Assembly (NCBI GenBank): GCA_937951895.1
Contig: CALFER010000020.1
Location: 130,805-194,804, forward strand
Length of the DNA: 64,000 bases
Direction: 5' to 3'
Source: an uncultured bacterium
GTDB taxonomy: Bacteria > CSSED10-310 > CALFER01
Numbering within the stretch: the stretch's first letter is position 1; each line of letters begins with the position of its first letter. Under the pieces are notes generated by a model. The model searched no databases. It had not been told where the DNA came from and saw nothing but the letters and a program-made list of their open reading frames with translations. The translations under genes were made by a program, and so were the position numbers. Shown piece after piece: positions 36,351-44,036 of the stretch.

Positions 36351-37544
36351 TCATTGCACATGATTCGGCGTCGATTTCGTGCCTTTCGCGATGATTTCGA
36401 CATATTCCCGGAACAAATAGCGCTTGTATCGCTGTTTTCCGGTAATTTCCTTTAAAATTCCGATTTTTTCGAATCGTTTGACCATTTCGTTGGCGGCTTC
36501 CTTCGACAGATGCATGGCGTCGATCACGGTATTGACGCTGATGATCGGTCGATTGAACAGCAGCTCGATCAGTTTGACCGCGAAGATGCTCGCCGACGAA
36601 TGCTCGTACAACCGGCTGAACAGGTGCTCTTTGAGCGCGATGATTTCGCGGGCCGTCTGGCTCGCCTGTGCCGAGGTATCCGCGACCCCCTCCAGAAAGA
36701 ACAGGATCCAGCTCAGGATATCCCCCTCCGATCGCGCGTGCATGAGAAGATCGTAGTATTCGGAGCGGCGGCGCTTGAGGAACAGGCTGAGATACAGGAG
36801 GGGTTTGGTCAGAATTCCCCGGGCGATCAGGAAGAGAGTAATCAGCAGGCGGCCCATGCGGCCGTTGCCGTCGAGAAACGGGTGGATGGTTTCGAACTGG
36901 TAGTGGATGAGCGCGATGCGGATGAGCGGCGGGAGGTCGTCGGGGGCGTTGATGAAGGCTTCGAGATCGTTCAGGGCGGGGAGCATGTCCGAGGGGGGCG
37001 GCGGCACGAAGATGGCCTCGTCGATCGACGCGCCGGACAGTCCGATCCAGTTCTGGACCGTGCGGAATTCGCCGGGATGCCGCCGGGCGCCGCGGGTGCC
37101 GTCGAGCAGGATCCGGTGGAGCGAGCGGAGCAGGTCGAGCGTCAGACCGGTTGCCGTGAGTTGCGCGATGCCCTCGTTGAGTGCCCGGATGTAGTTCACG
37201 ACCTCGCGGATGTCGTTGACATCGTCTCGCGGAGTCAGATCGGATTCGAACTCGAGCACGCCTTCGAGGGACGCCTGGGTGCCTTCGATCTGGGAACTCA
37301 GGAGAGCTTCCTTTTTGACGTACATGGCGATGAACAGATCGGGGTTCGGCAAGACCGCGGAGATGCCGTCGAGGCGTGCCAGGGCGCGATCGGCGCGTGA
37401 GAGGGCATTCTGGAGCGTGGAGTCGAACACGAGTGGCGGGTGAGCGGACAGGGGGCGGGGAATGAATGCGTGATAGCCGTCGGGCTGGAGGATCCAGGTA
37501 CCGAGATGGCGAGGGGGGAGCGGGTCGGGTTTTAAGTCAGCCAC
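36351..37544 (-). CDS. Fic domain protein with built-in inhibitory helix
   Basis: 397 residues. The catalytic motif H221-P-F-L-D-G-N-G-R-M-G-R is complete, so AMP transfer (or other nucleotide transfer) to a protein hydroxyl is expected. An N-terminal inhibitory helix motif S-x3-E-G is present at S83-S-Q-I-E87-G88 in SSQIEGTQAS, placing it in the class II self-inhibited group. A C-terminal winged-helix region (about 305-375, LLFNRPIISVNTVIDAMHLS and KRFEKIGILKEITG) suggests DNA binding and autoregulation. The start is GTG at 37544 with AGGAG upstream. An inverted repeat overlaps its promoter. Confidence 0.92.
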   Translation of the reverse strand: MADLKPDPLPPRHLGTWILQPDGYHAFIPRPLSAHPPLVFDSTLQNALSRADRALARLDGISAVLPNPDLFIAMYVKKEALLSSQIEGTQASLEGVLEFESDLTPRDDVNDIREVVNYIRALNEGIAQLTATGLTLDLLRSLHRILLDGTRGARRHPGEFRTVQNWIGLSGASIDEAIFVPPPPSDMLPALNDLEAFINAPDDLPPLIRIALIHYQFETIHPFLDGNGRMGRLLITLFLIARGILTKPLLYLSLFLKRRRSEYYDLLMHARSEGDILSWILFFLEGVADTSAQASQTAREIIALKEHLFSRLYEHSSASIFAVKLIELLFNRPIISVNTVIDAMHLSKEAANEMVKRFEKIGILKEITGKQRYKRYLFREYVEIIAKGTKSTPNHVQ

Positions 37545-37587
37545 GCCGGACGTCTCCTGGGGATCGATCGTTTAAGTCAACTCAACC

Positions 37588-37619
37588 GGACTTATATCAC
37601 GCGTCGTCGTGTAAGTCCA
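37588..37619 (-). promoter_or_regulatory. Inverted repeat overlapping the fic promoter
   Basis: GGACTTA and TAAGTCC form the outer arms of a 31-base inverted repeat at 37588-37618. On the minus strand TGGACT (37619-37614), a 17-base spacer and TATAAG (37596-37591) form a plausible promoter, so the repeat spans both hexamers. The winged helix of the Fic protein is a candidate binder. Confidence 0.5.
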
Positions 37620-37678
37620 GATGTGTGGTCGTACAGGGTGAACATCGTCGCTTGCAGGTCAGGCGGGTCACCGAACGC

Positions 37679-38056
37679 TCATGACGATATTTCGGATTGT
37701 TTTTTTCTCTTCTTCCATTTGGATGCGACGCTCAGGATGAGATACCAGCAGGCAACCGGAAGCAGCCATCCGATCGCATTTCGGGGGCATGGTAGTATTT
37801 CGAGATCATAGATCAGTTCCACAATCCCCAGCAATGTCGTAACGCACAGAGCCGGTGCGAACCATCCCCAGTAGATTACCCACATGATTGCGACGACAGG
37901 TGTTGCCACCCATATGGGCGGGCGATAGAACGGTTCGAGGAACTCAAGAAACATCATCAGGCATCTGAATGGGATCATGAGAATAATCCCCCAGAGAGCA
38001 AGCAACAGAATCTTCACGTGTTCGGGCCAACGTCGAATTTCTGGAACAGGTGTCAT
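37679..38056 (-). CDS. Small integral membrane protein
   Basis: 125 residues, no family recognised. Three hydrophobic segments: HVKILLLALWGIILMIPF, PIWVATPVVAIMWVIYWGWF and a third around AIGWLLPVACWYLILSVAS; it ends in a basic tail KWKKRKKQSE. The start at 38056 is set by AGGAGG 6 bases upstream; the frame extends to 38107 but without a ribosome site. It is preceded by a 263-base divergent gap. Function unknown. Confidence 0.6.
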   Translation of the reverse strand: MTPVPEIRRWPEHVKILLLALWGIILMIPFRCLMMFLEFLEPFYRPPIWVATPVVAIMWVIYWGWFAPALCVTTLLGIVELIYDLEILPCPRNAIGWLLPVACWYLILSVASKWKKRKKQSEISS

Positions 38057-38192
38057 CAGGCGCCTCCTGACGGGATCCACGACCGCCTCTTCCGATATCA
38101 TCAGCAAGTTGGAGAGTGTATCAGCCGGACAGAACGAGAGTCAACAGGAAAGCCCGCACACCGGTGCATGCAACTCCAGCGGAAAGGCGTCG

Positions 38193-38215
38193 ACCGGGTG
38201 GCCGGGAGACCCGGT
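38193..38215 (+). other. Strong hairpin in the leader of the WRWCxKC-repeat gene
   Basis: ACCGGGT (38193-38199), a 9-base loop and ACCCGGT (38209-38215) form a 7-bp GC-rich stem about 105 bases before the start at 38320. No U-run follows, so it is not an intrinsic terminator. Together with the flanking AAAGGCGTCG and TACGGTTACG it may belong to a structured leader; no known riboswitch consensus fits well. Confidence 0.35.
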
Positions 38216-38319
38216 ACGGTTACGATCGAGCGCTCAATCGCGCGTACGCTCCTGTTGGTTTTGACGAACGGCATCCCGGCATTTATGATGGTTTCGATAA
38301 TCATCAAAGGAGAACCTCA

Positions 38320-39216
38320 ATGATGAAATCGAACAACCGGACATCAGAAACGATTGTGAACATCTTCATTGTGTCACTGGTCATCGTCATGATTCAGCTG
38401 ACAATGCCGTCGGTCGCTTCGGCTCAGCAGGATACCGCTCAGCAAGCCAGGCTGCTCTGGGCAATCGGGAACCAGATGGGGGCCGTACACTGGGCGGCTT
38501 ATTACAATGACGCGGAGAACACCCGGATCGGACTGGAGAACATTGTTCAGTTGCTTCGTTCAAACGCTTGCATTGACGCTTCGTCGTGGGAAGCGCTTCT
38601 GACACGACTGAAAAATGGCGCAACCCCGAAGTCCCTGTTTGCCGATATCAATGCGCTCGAAGCTCCGACATACGACCCTGGTTCTTTCGGCATTACACGA
38701 TTCGCCTGCACCTGCACACAGGGGATCGCCACGCCGCATGTGCAACCGGGCGATGACGAGGTGTCCGTCGGCAATGCGCACGACGGGAGAAAGAGTTTCA
38801 ACTACGTGCTGGCTCACGATATCCAGATACCGTACGGGCAGGACAACTGGCGCTGGTGCCGGAAGTGTCAGGCGTTGTTTTATGGCGGACACGCAGAAGG
38901 CGTCTGCCCCAAGGGCGGAACGCACGATCGGGGCCCCAGCTATAATTATGTGCTCGCGCACGACACACAGATCGCAAACGGGCAGGACAACTGGCGTTGG
39001 TGCCGGAAATGCGAATCGCTTTTTTACGCCGCCAATGGCGCGGGGGCCTGCCCGGCCGGGGGAAATCATGACCAGACCGGCAGTTTCAATTATGTGCTGA
39101 CTCATGATACGCAGATCCAGAACGGTCAGGACAACTGGCGCTGGTGTCGAAAGTGTCAGGGGCTGTTTTACGGAGGATATGACGGCGGACTCTGCCCGGC
39201 ATCAATGGCACCCTGA
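38320..39216 (+). CDS. Secreted protein with three WRWCxKC repeats
   Basis: 298 residues. Signal peptide 1-36 (VNIFIVSLVIVMIQLTMPSVASA). The N-terminal 130 residues are helical and unassigned. Three repeats of about 46 residues then follow: FNYVLAHD, GQDNWRWCRKCQALFYGG, VCPKGGTHD, with C-x2-C and a later C-P-x-G-G-x-H-D in each, the last incomplete. Similar W-C-x2-C-LF repeats occur in secreted proteins of several phyla and probably bind metal or form disulfides; function unknown. AAAGGAGA precedes the ATG at 38320; the longer frame to 38116 is non-coding leader. Confidence 0.75.
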   Translation: MMKSNNRTSETIVNIFIVSLVIVMIQLTMPSVASAQQDTAQQARLLWAIGNQMGAVHWAAYYNDAENTRIGLENIVQLLRSNACIDASSWEALLTRLKNGATPKSLFADINALEAPTYDPGSFGITRFACTCTQGIATPHVQPGDDEVSVGNAHDGRKSFNYVLAHDIQIPYGQDNWRWCRKCQALFYGGHAEGVCPKGGTHDRGPSYNYVLAHDTQIANGQDNWRWCRKCESLFYAANGAGACPAGGNHDQTGSFNYVLTHDTQIQNGQDNWRWCRKCQGLFYGGYDGGLCPASMAP

Positions 39217-39244
39217 CAGAGGCCGACAGACGCACATTTAGCTT

Positions 39245-40363
39245 CTACCACACCACGTCCCGCACCGAGATTTCTCCCACCACACGGGTGATTCCGGGAT
39301 CGGTGATGGCGGCCAGGAACCACGCCTCACCGCCGCCCCCCAGGTCCGGCCAGGGAACCGGTTCGATGATCCGTCGGGTATAGACGCCGCGGGGGATGCT
39401 CATCGAGTAGGAATCGATCCCGGATGGTCCGGGCGTCCAGCTCGGTGCAAAGAAGAGCATTCCGCCCACATCCAGAATCACGAAAATACGATGATTCTCG
39501 AGAACATCCGGGCGGGCGTTGGTGATTTCCAGATCGAGATAAAATGCATCGCTTGACAGGATCGGGTTCTGAGGTGCAATCAGGCGGACTCCTGTTGTAT
39601 CGCAGCATGGGGTCGGCGTGGCGATCCGGTGCAGTCTGATTTCGATGGAGTCGAATGACGGTGACGATGACTGCCATACATGTTGCGGCTCATAGCCCTC
39701 TTTTGTCACGGTGATATCCACGTCATTCAGGCTGTAGTAGATGATATAGAGTCTGCACAGTCCGTCTGATCCGGTCATGCAGTCTCCGGATGCTCCGACC
39801 CATCCGTTGATGTCCATATGGACGTTTGCGCCGCTGACCCAATTGTAGCCGGGTGTCGATGCGTCAAAAACGGTGACCTCGCGTTCCCATGTGCCCGTTG
39901 CGACCGGCGGCTGAGTTCGGGTCGGAGTGGGGGATGGCGTGGGGGATTCTGCGGGAATTTCGGTCGGAATCATCTCGACCCGGATCGAATCTTCCTGCGG
40001 CAGGACGGGAAAGCGAGCCAGCCAGGGATGATATCCGTCCCGGCTGACCGACAGGTCCACCCATTGCGCCTGATAGTAAAAAGCGGTCACCGTGCACGCG
40101 CCGTCGGGACCGGTCGTGCAGGATCCCGGTGCGGCCCAGGGATCGTCGACCGGGAGAGCCTGTGCGGAGGCCTGGTCGATCGGTTCGGGTGTATATGCGC
40201 TATTTACGATCTCGAGTGCCCGCTGCCAGCGGCCGGTGGGACAGGGAGGGGGGGTTCCCTCCGGAGTGGGGGTGGGTGATGGAGCGCCGGCGAAGACCGG
40301 TATCGACAGCGCGCTGACCAGCAGAATGACAAGTGATTTGAATATTTTCTGACGCACGATCAT
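39245..40363 (-). CDS. Secreted two-repeat protein with Thr-Pro linkers and the shared C-terminal domain
   Basis: 372 residues. Signal peptide 1-25, then two homologous domains of about 95 residues: one starting GRWQRALEIVNSAY (about 44-135), one GTWEREVTVFDAST (about 157-250). Both carry a C-x-T-G-x-D-G-x-C motif and a DGY/EGY turn, like carboxypeptidase-regulatory (Ig-like) modules. They are separated by a PTPSPTPTRT linker. Residues about 262-372 are the third copy of the C-terminal domain (SDAFYLDLEITN, VILDVGGMLFFAPSW, PVPWPDLGGGGEAWFL, ISVRDVVW). GGGAGG lies 6 bases before the ATG. Surface protein inferred. Confidence 0.75.
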   Translation of the reverse strand: MIVRQKIFKSLVILLVSALSIPVFAGAPSPTPTPEGTPPPCPTGRWQRALEIVNSAYTPEPIDQASAQALPVDDPWAAPGSCTTGPDGACTVTAFYYQAQWVDLSVSRDGYHPWLARFPVLPQEDSIRVEMIPTEIPAESPTPSPTPTRTQPPVATGTWEREVTVFDASTPGYNWVSGANVHMDINGWVGASGDCMTGSDGLCRLYIIYYSLNDVDITVTKEGYEPQHVWQSSSPSFDSIEIRLHRIATPTPCCDTTGVRLIAPQNPILSSDAFYLDLEITNARPDVLENHRIFVILDVGGMLFFAPSWTPGPSGIDSYSMSIPRGVYTRRIIEPVPWPDLGGGGEAWFLAAITDPGITRVVGEISVRDVVW

Positions 40364-40924
40364 GCAAACCTCCCGGAGAGAGTGTCCGAGACTGGTGATT
40401 GCATCACGAATGCCAGGGCTCGGGATTGCAGCGTCTACAGTCGTTTGCGCGGTGCGGGTGTTTTGTTTGCGGGTTCCGATCCGGCGAGAATTACATTTTT
40501 CGTAAGTGACGGAGTAATCAAGGGGATTGCTGGCTCGGGAGGAAATGGGAATGGCATTGGGATCGATCTGACTGAAAGATGCAGGGGAGTTTGTGATTGC
40601 ACCGATTACAAAATGATTGTACAGTTATGAAAGGTAAGTATTCGGAAATACTCACTTGTGATTGACGCGTGCGAGTGGATCCGGCTGATCATATTTTGCT
40701 TGCCAGATTAACAACGATCAGTTTCGTAACAGACGGGTGCATTCAAGAGCAGCAGTGCTGATTCGTAAGATTTAAAAGCTGGATATTGGGGGGTTTGTTA
40801 CCTACAACACAACATGCAGAATGCGACTTAATGAAAGGCGCAATTCGTTAGAATGGAAAAAAATGTATTATTTTAAAATGGTTATGTCCTGTTTTCACCC
40901 GTTTTAAGCAAGGAGTTCGATCGA
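40364..40924 (+). other. Intergenic stretch: transition into an AT-richer island
   Basis: 561 bases without a supported gene. A short frame at 40382-40630 has no ribosome site or family resemblance. From about 40600 the sequence turns AT-rich. An inverted repeat AGTATT-CGGA-AATACT (40637-40652) lies near the boundary. A TAAAAT hexamer at 40874-40879 is a possible -10 for the toxin gene, without a convincing -35. AGGAG lies before the GTG at 40925. Confidence 0.5.
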
Positions 40925-41404
40925 GTGCGCTTGAATCAGGATGAACTTATAAGTAAACTTTATGAGATGGTTCGGGATGACCGGTCATTGCTCGTGGAGG
41001 GAACCAGAGAGATCATGATTGTGTTTGCGCAAAGGGAGAATGGAAAACGTGAGGCGTCTGATTTCCTGCATGAAATCAGAACGAGCGATAAGCGGGGAAA
41101 TCAAGCGATCGCAACCTATCAAAGAATCTTTCAGTCGATCGGGAAATCGGGCATCATTCACAACGAACAAGTTTTCAGGCAGCTTGAAAACTCTGAGGGC
41201 ATCTGGGAAATCAAAGAACACCATCTCGTCACTCGGATGTTTTGTTTTTTTCTGAGAGGCGAGCAACCTCGGATGCCTGTATTTTTATGTCTCGCGTTTG
41301 GAATTCACAAACCGGGCAAGCGTCATCTTGAGCATGAAGCCATTCATCGCGCGAAAGCGATTCGAGCCGAGTTTATTAATGTAATCAACAGGAGATCGTT
41401 CTGA
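40925..41404 (+). CDS. HigB/RelE-superfamily toxin of a TAC system
   Basis: 159 residues from a GTG with AGGAG about 10 bases upstream. The C-terminal half has the HigB/Gp49-like pattern: LENSEGIWEIKEHHLVTRMF, CFFLRGEQPRMPVFLCLAFGI, HKPGKRHLEHEAIHRAKAI, that is G-x-WEI, R-x-F-x-FF, an F/LH-like strand with basic residues, and a final helix with A and R. The family cleaves mRNA on the ribosome. It is the first gene of a tight operon with an HTH gene (1 base away) and a SecB-like gene, the order of toxin-antitoxin-chaperone systems such as M. tuberculosis HigB1-HigA1-Rv1957. The N-terminal 60 residues are longer than in minimal toxins. Confidence 0.75.
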   Translation: MRLNQDELISKLYEMVRDDRSLLVEGTREIMIVFAQRENGKREASDFLHEIRTSDKRGNQAIATYQRIFQSIGKSGIIHNEQVFRQLENSEGIWEIKEHHLVTRMFCFFLRGEQPRMPVFLCLAFGIHKPGKRHLEHEAIHRAKAIRAEFINVINRRSF

Positions 41405-41405
41405 T

Positions 41406-41897
41406 ATGGGCAAGAATGTAGCCGGAAGTTTTTTTGATGAGGTGCTGTTGGAGCCGTCCTATCCGCAGACCTATGAAGAAGAGCGGGTCGTGATCGATTT
41501 TGCGGAAGCACTTGCATCGTATATGGCGGAAAAGTCTCTGAGCATGGATCGGCTGGCAAAGAAACTGAATGTGAGCAAATCGTATGTGTGTCAGATCCTG
41601 AAAGGGAAGCGTAACATCTCTCTGCGGAGTGCAGCCAGGTATCTTTACAAACTGGGGCTTCGCCTGAAAATGGAGGTTGAGGCGATTGAAACGCTCTCGG
41701 GATCGGGAAAAGAGGACATCTTCACAGATAGACTGTCGTCCTGGTCCGAGAAAGAAACGACCTTGGACTATCGGATGTTGATCATCAATCACATTGTTCG
41801 GCAAGAAACCGGAGATCGATTGCAAAGGGACGGTGCGTTTTCATATTCCGGCCATTCCGGTGACGAGCGCGTTGATTCTCTGGTTTTTGCTGCTTGA
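41406..41897 (+). CDS. HTH (XRE/HigA-type) antitoxin with C-terminal extension
   Basis: 163 residues. The helix-turn-helix lies at about 42-85: SMDRLAKKLNVSKSYVCQIL, KGKRNISLRSAARYL, typical of HigA/XRE antitoxins. Beyond it is an extension of about 60 residues (EDIFTDRLSSWSEKETTLDY and following). In chaperone-dependent systems such a C-terminal 'chaperone addiction' segment makes the antitoxin unstable until the SecB-like partner binds. That role is inferred from the gene order. It starts 1 base after the toxin stop and ends 13 bases before the chaperone ATG. Confidence 0.78.
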   Translation: MGKNVAGSFFDEVLLEPSYPQTYEEERVVIDFAEALASYMAEKSLSMDRLAKKLNVSKSYVCQILKGKRNISLRSAARYLYKLGLRLKMEVEAIETLSGSGKEDIFTDRLSSWSEKETTLDYRMLIINHIVRQETGDRLQRDGAFSYSGHSGDERVDSLVFAA

Positions 41898-41910
41898 TTG
41901 GAAGGACGAG

Positions 41911-42405
41911 ATGGAACCGGCTTCGAACACAGGGATCGTATTTGAGCGAATCAATTTATTGGAACTCACATACAAGACCAATCCTGCTTTCAAGGGTGCG
42001 TTAGTACTTCCTGAGATCCTACCTTCGTATCATTATCAGATCAGCATGGATGAGAAGCGACAACGGAAGGTTTTGCAATGCGTATTGTCATGCGAGTTTT
42101 TGAGTAACAAGAGTGAGACACCATTTACCTTCTCGCTGACGATGCTCGCCATTTTTCATTCAGAATTGGAGATTCCGTATCCTTTGGAGGAGTTTGCCAA
42201 ACTTCAGGCACCGGCTTACATGATGCCGTATGTGCGAGAGTTGGTATCCAGCATCACCGCAAGAACAATTTATCCGACATTGAATCTGCCTCCGATCAAC
42301 TTGATCAGTTTGCTTGGAAAACAGATAGGGAGCCAAAAGGGAGGAGCAATCGCCTCCATGAAATCGCCTCCACGAAGACACAAGAAAAAGAAAGATGAGA
42401 GATAA
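41911..42405 (+). CDS. SecB-like chaperone of a toxin-antitoxin-chaperone system
   Basis: 164 residues. The fold pattern of SecB is recognisable: beta strands VLQCVLSCEFLSNKSETPFTF and LTMLAIFHSELEIPYP, then APAYMMPYVRELVSSITART and IYPTLNLPPINLISL, matching the SecB C-terminal PYxRExIsxLvxRgxxPxlxLxPiN block. A Lys-rich tail (PPRRHKKKKDER) replaces the acidic SecA-binding tail of true SecB, so a role in general export is unlikely. The start at 41911 has GGAAGGA nearby; an upstream in-frame extension overlaps the antitoxin. The stop overlaps the next gene by 11 bases. Confidence 0.75.
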   Translation: MEPASNTGIVFERINLLELTYKTNPAFKGALVLPEILPSYHYQISMDEKRQRKVLQCVLSCEFLSNKSETPFTFSLTMLAIFHSELEIPYPLEEFAKLQAPAYMMPYVRELVSSITARTIYPTLNLPPINLISLLGKQIGSQKGGAIASMKSPPRRHKKKKDER

Positions 42406-42916
42406 GAAAAATATTAATCTTACAATGACACTCAAGATTGTATTTGTTGCACCGCTTGTATTTTTGGTCATTGCCTATGGTTTAATTATATGGATCTTCA
42501 GATTCTCAGAACCGTCGATCTCAATTTCGGAAAAGCATGGGGCGCTTGTGATCGAGAATGTGTTTCTTGGTGAATATTCCCTGGGATTTACGGAAGTTGA
42601 AAATAATGAACTATCGACCGGGCAAACGGTGATTCATGCAGTTCGCGGAAAGAGCACAACTCTCGATCAACTGATTCTTGATCCTGAATCAGACATCGCC
42701 TCTTCGTTTCTGCAATCAGGTTGGACGATCATATCAAAGAATCCGAGTCAATTTGTGATGACGGGCGCATCTTACAAGTTAGTCCTTCGTGGAAACAACG
42801 GATTCGGAGTTGAAATTAAATCGACAAAATTTATTAGTGTTCCACAGCTCGATACGCAACAGGTGTTTAACGGATCGCTCCAGCAGCCGATCCGCTTGGC
42901 GTCTCGCAGAGATTAA
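42395..42916 (+). CDS. Single-span membrane protein coupled to the TAC operon
   Basis: 173 residues, family not recognised. One N-terminal transmembrane helix (about 10-35: LKIVFVAPLVFLVIAYGLIIWIF split by the membrane) with a basic start MRDKKN, so the C-terminal 135 residues are predicted outside the cytoplasm. That domain is beta-rich (ISISEKHGALVIENVFLGEY, YKLVLRGNNGFGVEIKS). It overlaps the SecB-like gene by 11 bases, and its composition is equally AT-rich, so it travels with the TAC genes. A fourth gene of this kind is not a standard TAC component. Confidence 0.6.
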   Translation: MRDKKNINLTMTLKIVFVAPLVFLVIAYGLIIWIFRFSEPSISISEKHGALVIENVFLGEYSLGFTEVENNELSTGQTVIHAVRGKSTTLDQLILDPESDIASSFLQSGWTIISKNPSQFVMTGASYKLVLRGNNGFGVEIKSTKFISVPQLDTQQVFNGSLQQPIRLASRRD

Positions 42917-42935
42917 GCGATGGAGGGTACATGAA

Positions 42936-43640
42936 ATGAGGATGCAATTTCTTGGCGACAGCCGTGACGCTTTCAAGTGGGATCTTCTGCATCAGGTTGT
43001 CACCGGCGCAGTTCCCCGATTTGCTGGCTTAGTTGTCGTGCCCATGCGTACGCCGGATGACGCGCACTTGTCTCACGGAAAGACACCTGCTGCGCGGTTT
43101 CCCTGCCATCCTGCCATCCTGCGCTTTGTCGAGGGTCTTCGCACCGAACCGCGCGAACTGGAGAGAATCGCGGGTCTCGGTGCAATCGAAGGTCTTCCGG
43201 CGTTTCCGGTTCAAGTATTCGAGCCGCAGCGGGAGTTCGGATTTGGCTGGCGCAGAGCGCAGTACTGGCAAGACCTTACCGGTTCTGATCTGGATGGCAA
43301 ACTCGTGTTTCTAGACCCGGATAACGGCTTCGAGTCCGCCGGAACTGCCGGAACTCGCCATGTTCGGTTCGGAGAGGCGGACTTTCTCCTTCGTTCGCTG
43401 CCGCCGACTTCTGCACTCTGTGTGTTTCATTATCGGCCGCAAGGTCAGTCCTGGGACTTGGTATTCGGCCGCATCGAAGCTGGAATTCCAGCCGACACCG
43501 CGATGCACTCGATCTATAACGGTCAGCTCGGGTTTGTATTCTTGTCTGGGCCAGCAACAGGCACACGAATCAAGGCGGTACTATCCGCATACAGGGCAAC
43601 CCACGCTTTCCTGCATGGTCGCTCGTGCGATGCTGGCTAA
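42936..43640 (+). CDS. Uncharacterised protein (GDSRDAFKWD / LDPDNG family)
   Basis: 234 residues with no assigned function. It begins MRMQFLGDSRDAFKWDLLHQV and has a PMRTPDD segment, KLVFLDPDNGFES and ALCVFHYRPQG blocks. I recall this layout from a scattered family of hypothetical proteins in accessory regions, but cannot name it. No signal peptide. The start at 42936 follows GGAGGG by 9 bases; the longer frame to 42789 lies inside the previous gene. The gene returns to GC-rich composition, so it may be a separate cargo gene from the AT-rich TAC block 20 bases upstream. Confidence 0.6.
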   Translation: MRMQFLGDSRDAFKWDLLHQVVTGAVPRFAGLVVVPMRTPDDAHLSHGKTPAARFPCHPAILRFVEGLRTEPRELERIAGLGAIEGLPAFPVQVFEPQREFGFGWRRAQYWQDLTGSDLDGKLVFLDPDNGFESAGTAGTRHVRFGEADFLLRSLPPTSALCVFHYRPQGQSWDLVFGRIEAGIPADTAMHSIYNGQLGFVFLSGPATGTRIKAVLSAYRATHAFLHGRSCDAG

Positions 43641-44036
43641 CCTATTGTTTCAACGGCATGCTTGTTGCGCCACGGCTCGCTTTGTTCAGTGAGTGTTCGC
43701 GCCTCCTGGGCTTCGACTGGTCGGGACTCTCACCGCAGCAGGGATTTACCCCGCTCGACCCGACCGCTCAGCCCGAACGGGCGAGGAGTTGGGTTTTGCC
43801 AAATGCTCCCTTCGACACGCTCAGGGAGCGGGGGCTTCGCCAAAAGCTCCCTTCGACACGCTCAGGGAGCGGGGGCTTCGCCAAAAGCTCCCTTCGACAG
43901 GCTCAGGGAGCAGGGGCTTCGCCAAAAGCTCCCTTCGACACGCTCAGGGAGCAGGGGCTTCGCCATTGATTTTCTTTCCCCATTCGGGCATAATTTACTT
44001 AAGCATCGAGATTTCCGATTCACTCAGGAGGCCCCC
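43641..44036 (+). other. Non-coding stretch dominated by a palindromic repeat array
   Basis: 396 bases without a supported gene. Frames cross it only as upstream extensions of the GGDEF gene. It holds a sequence CCGCTCAGCCCGAACGGGCG near 43765 and the 41-bp array at 43805-43965, both of the TTCGACAxGCTCAG type, then the leader of the gene at 44037. Confidence 0.6.
43805..43965 (+). repeat. Four tandem copies of a 41-bp palindromic repeat
   Basis: Copies begin at 43805, 43846, 43887 and 43928. Each reads GCTCCCT, an 11-base loop TCGACACGCTC, AGGGAGC, then GGGGGCTTCGCCAAAA with few substitutions. The 7-bp arms form a perfect hairpin. The core CCTTCGACAxGCTCAGGG is a dispersed palindrome seen in many bacterial genomes (REP-like). 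No spacers of unique sequence, so not CRISPR. Confidence 0.85.

Noticed and set aside
38120..38319. Possible c-di-GMP (GEMM) riboswitch upstream of 38320
   Set aside because: A GC-rich hairpin and a GGTACGGTTACG end resemble fragments of the consensus, but the conserved GGGACGCAAAGCC-type core is missing.
40382..40630. 82-residue plus-strand frame
   Set aside because: No ribosome site, no recognisable family and odd Gly/Asn-rich composition; treated as non-coding.
43805..43965. Possible CRISPR array
   Set aside because: Repeats are head-to-tail without unique spacers and no cas genes are near.
43662..44036. N-terminal extension of the GGDEF gene through the 41-bp repeats
   Set aside because: The strong AGGAGG before the ATG at 44037 and the membrane helix right after it show the true start; the extension translates repeat DNA.
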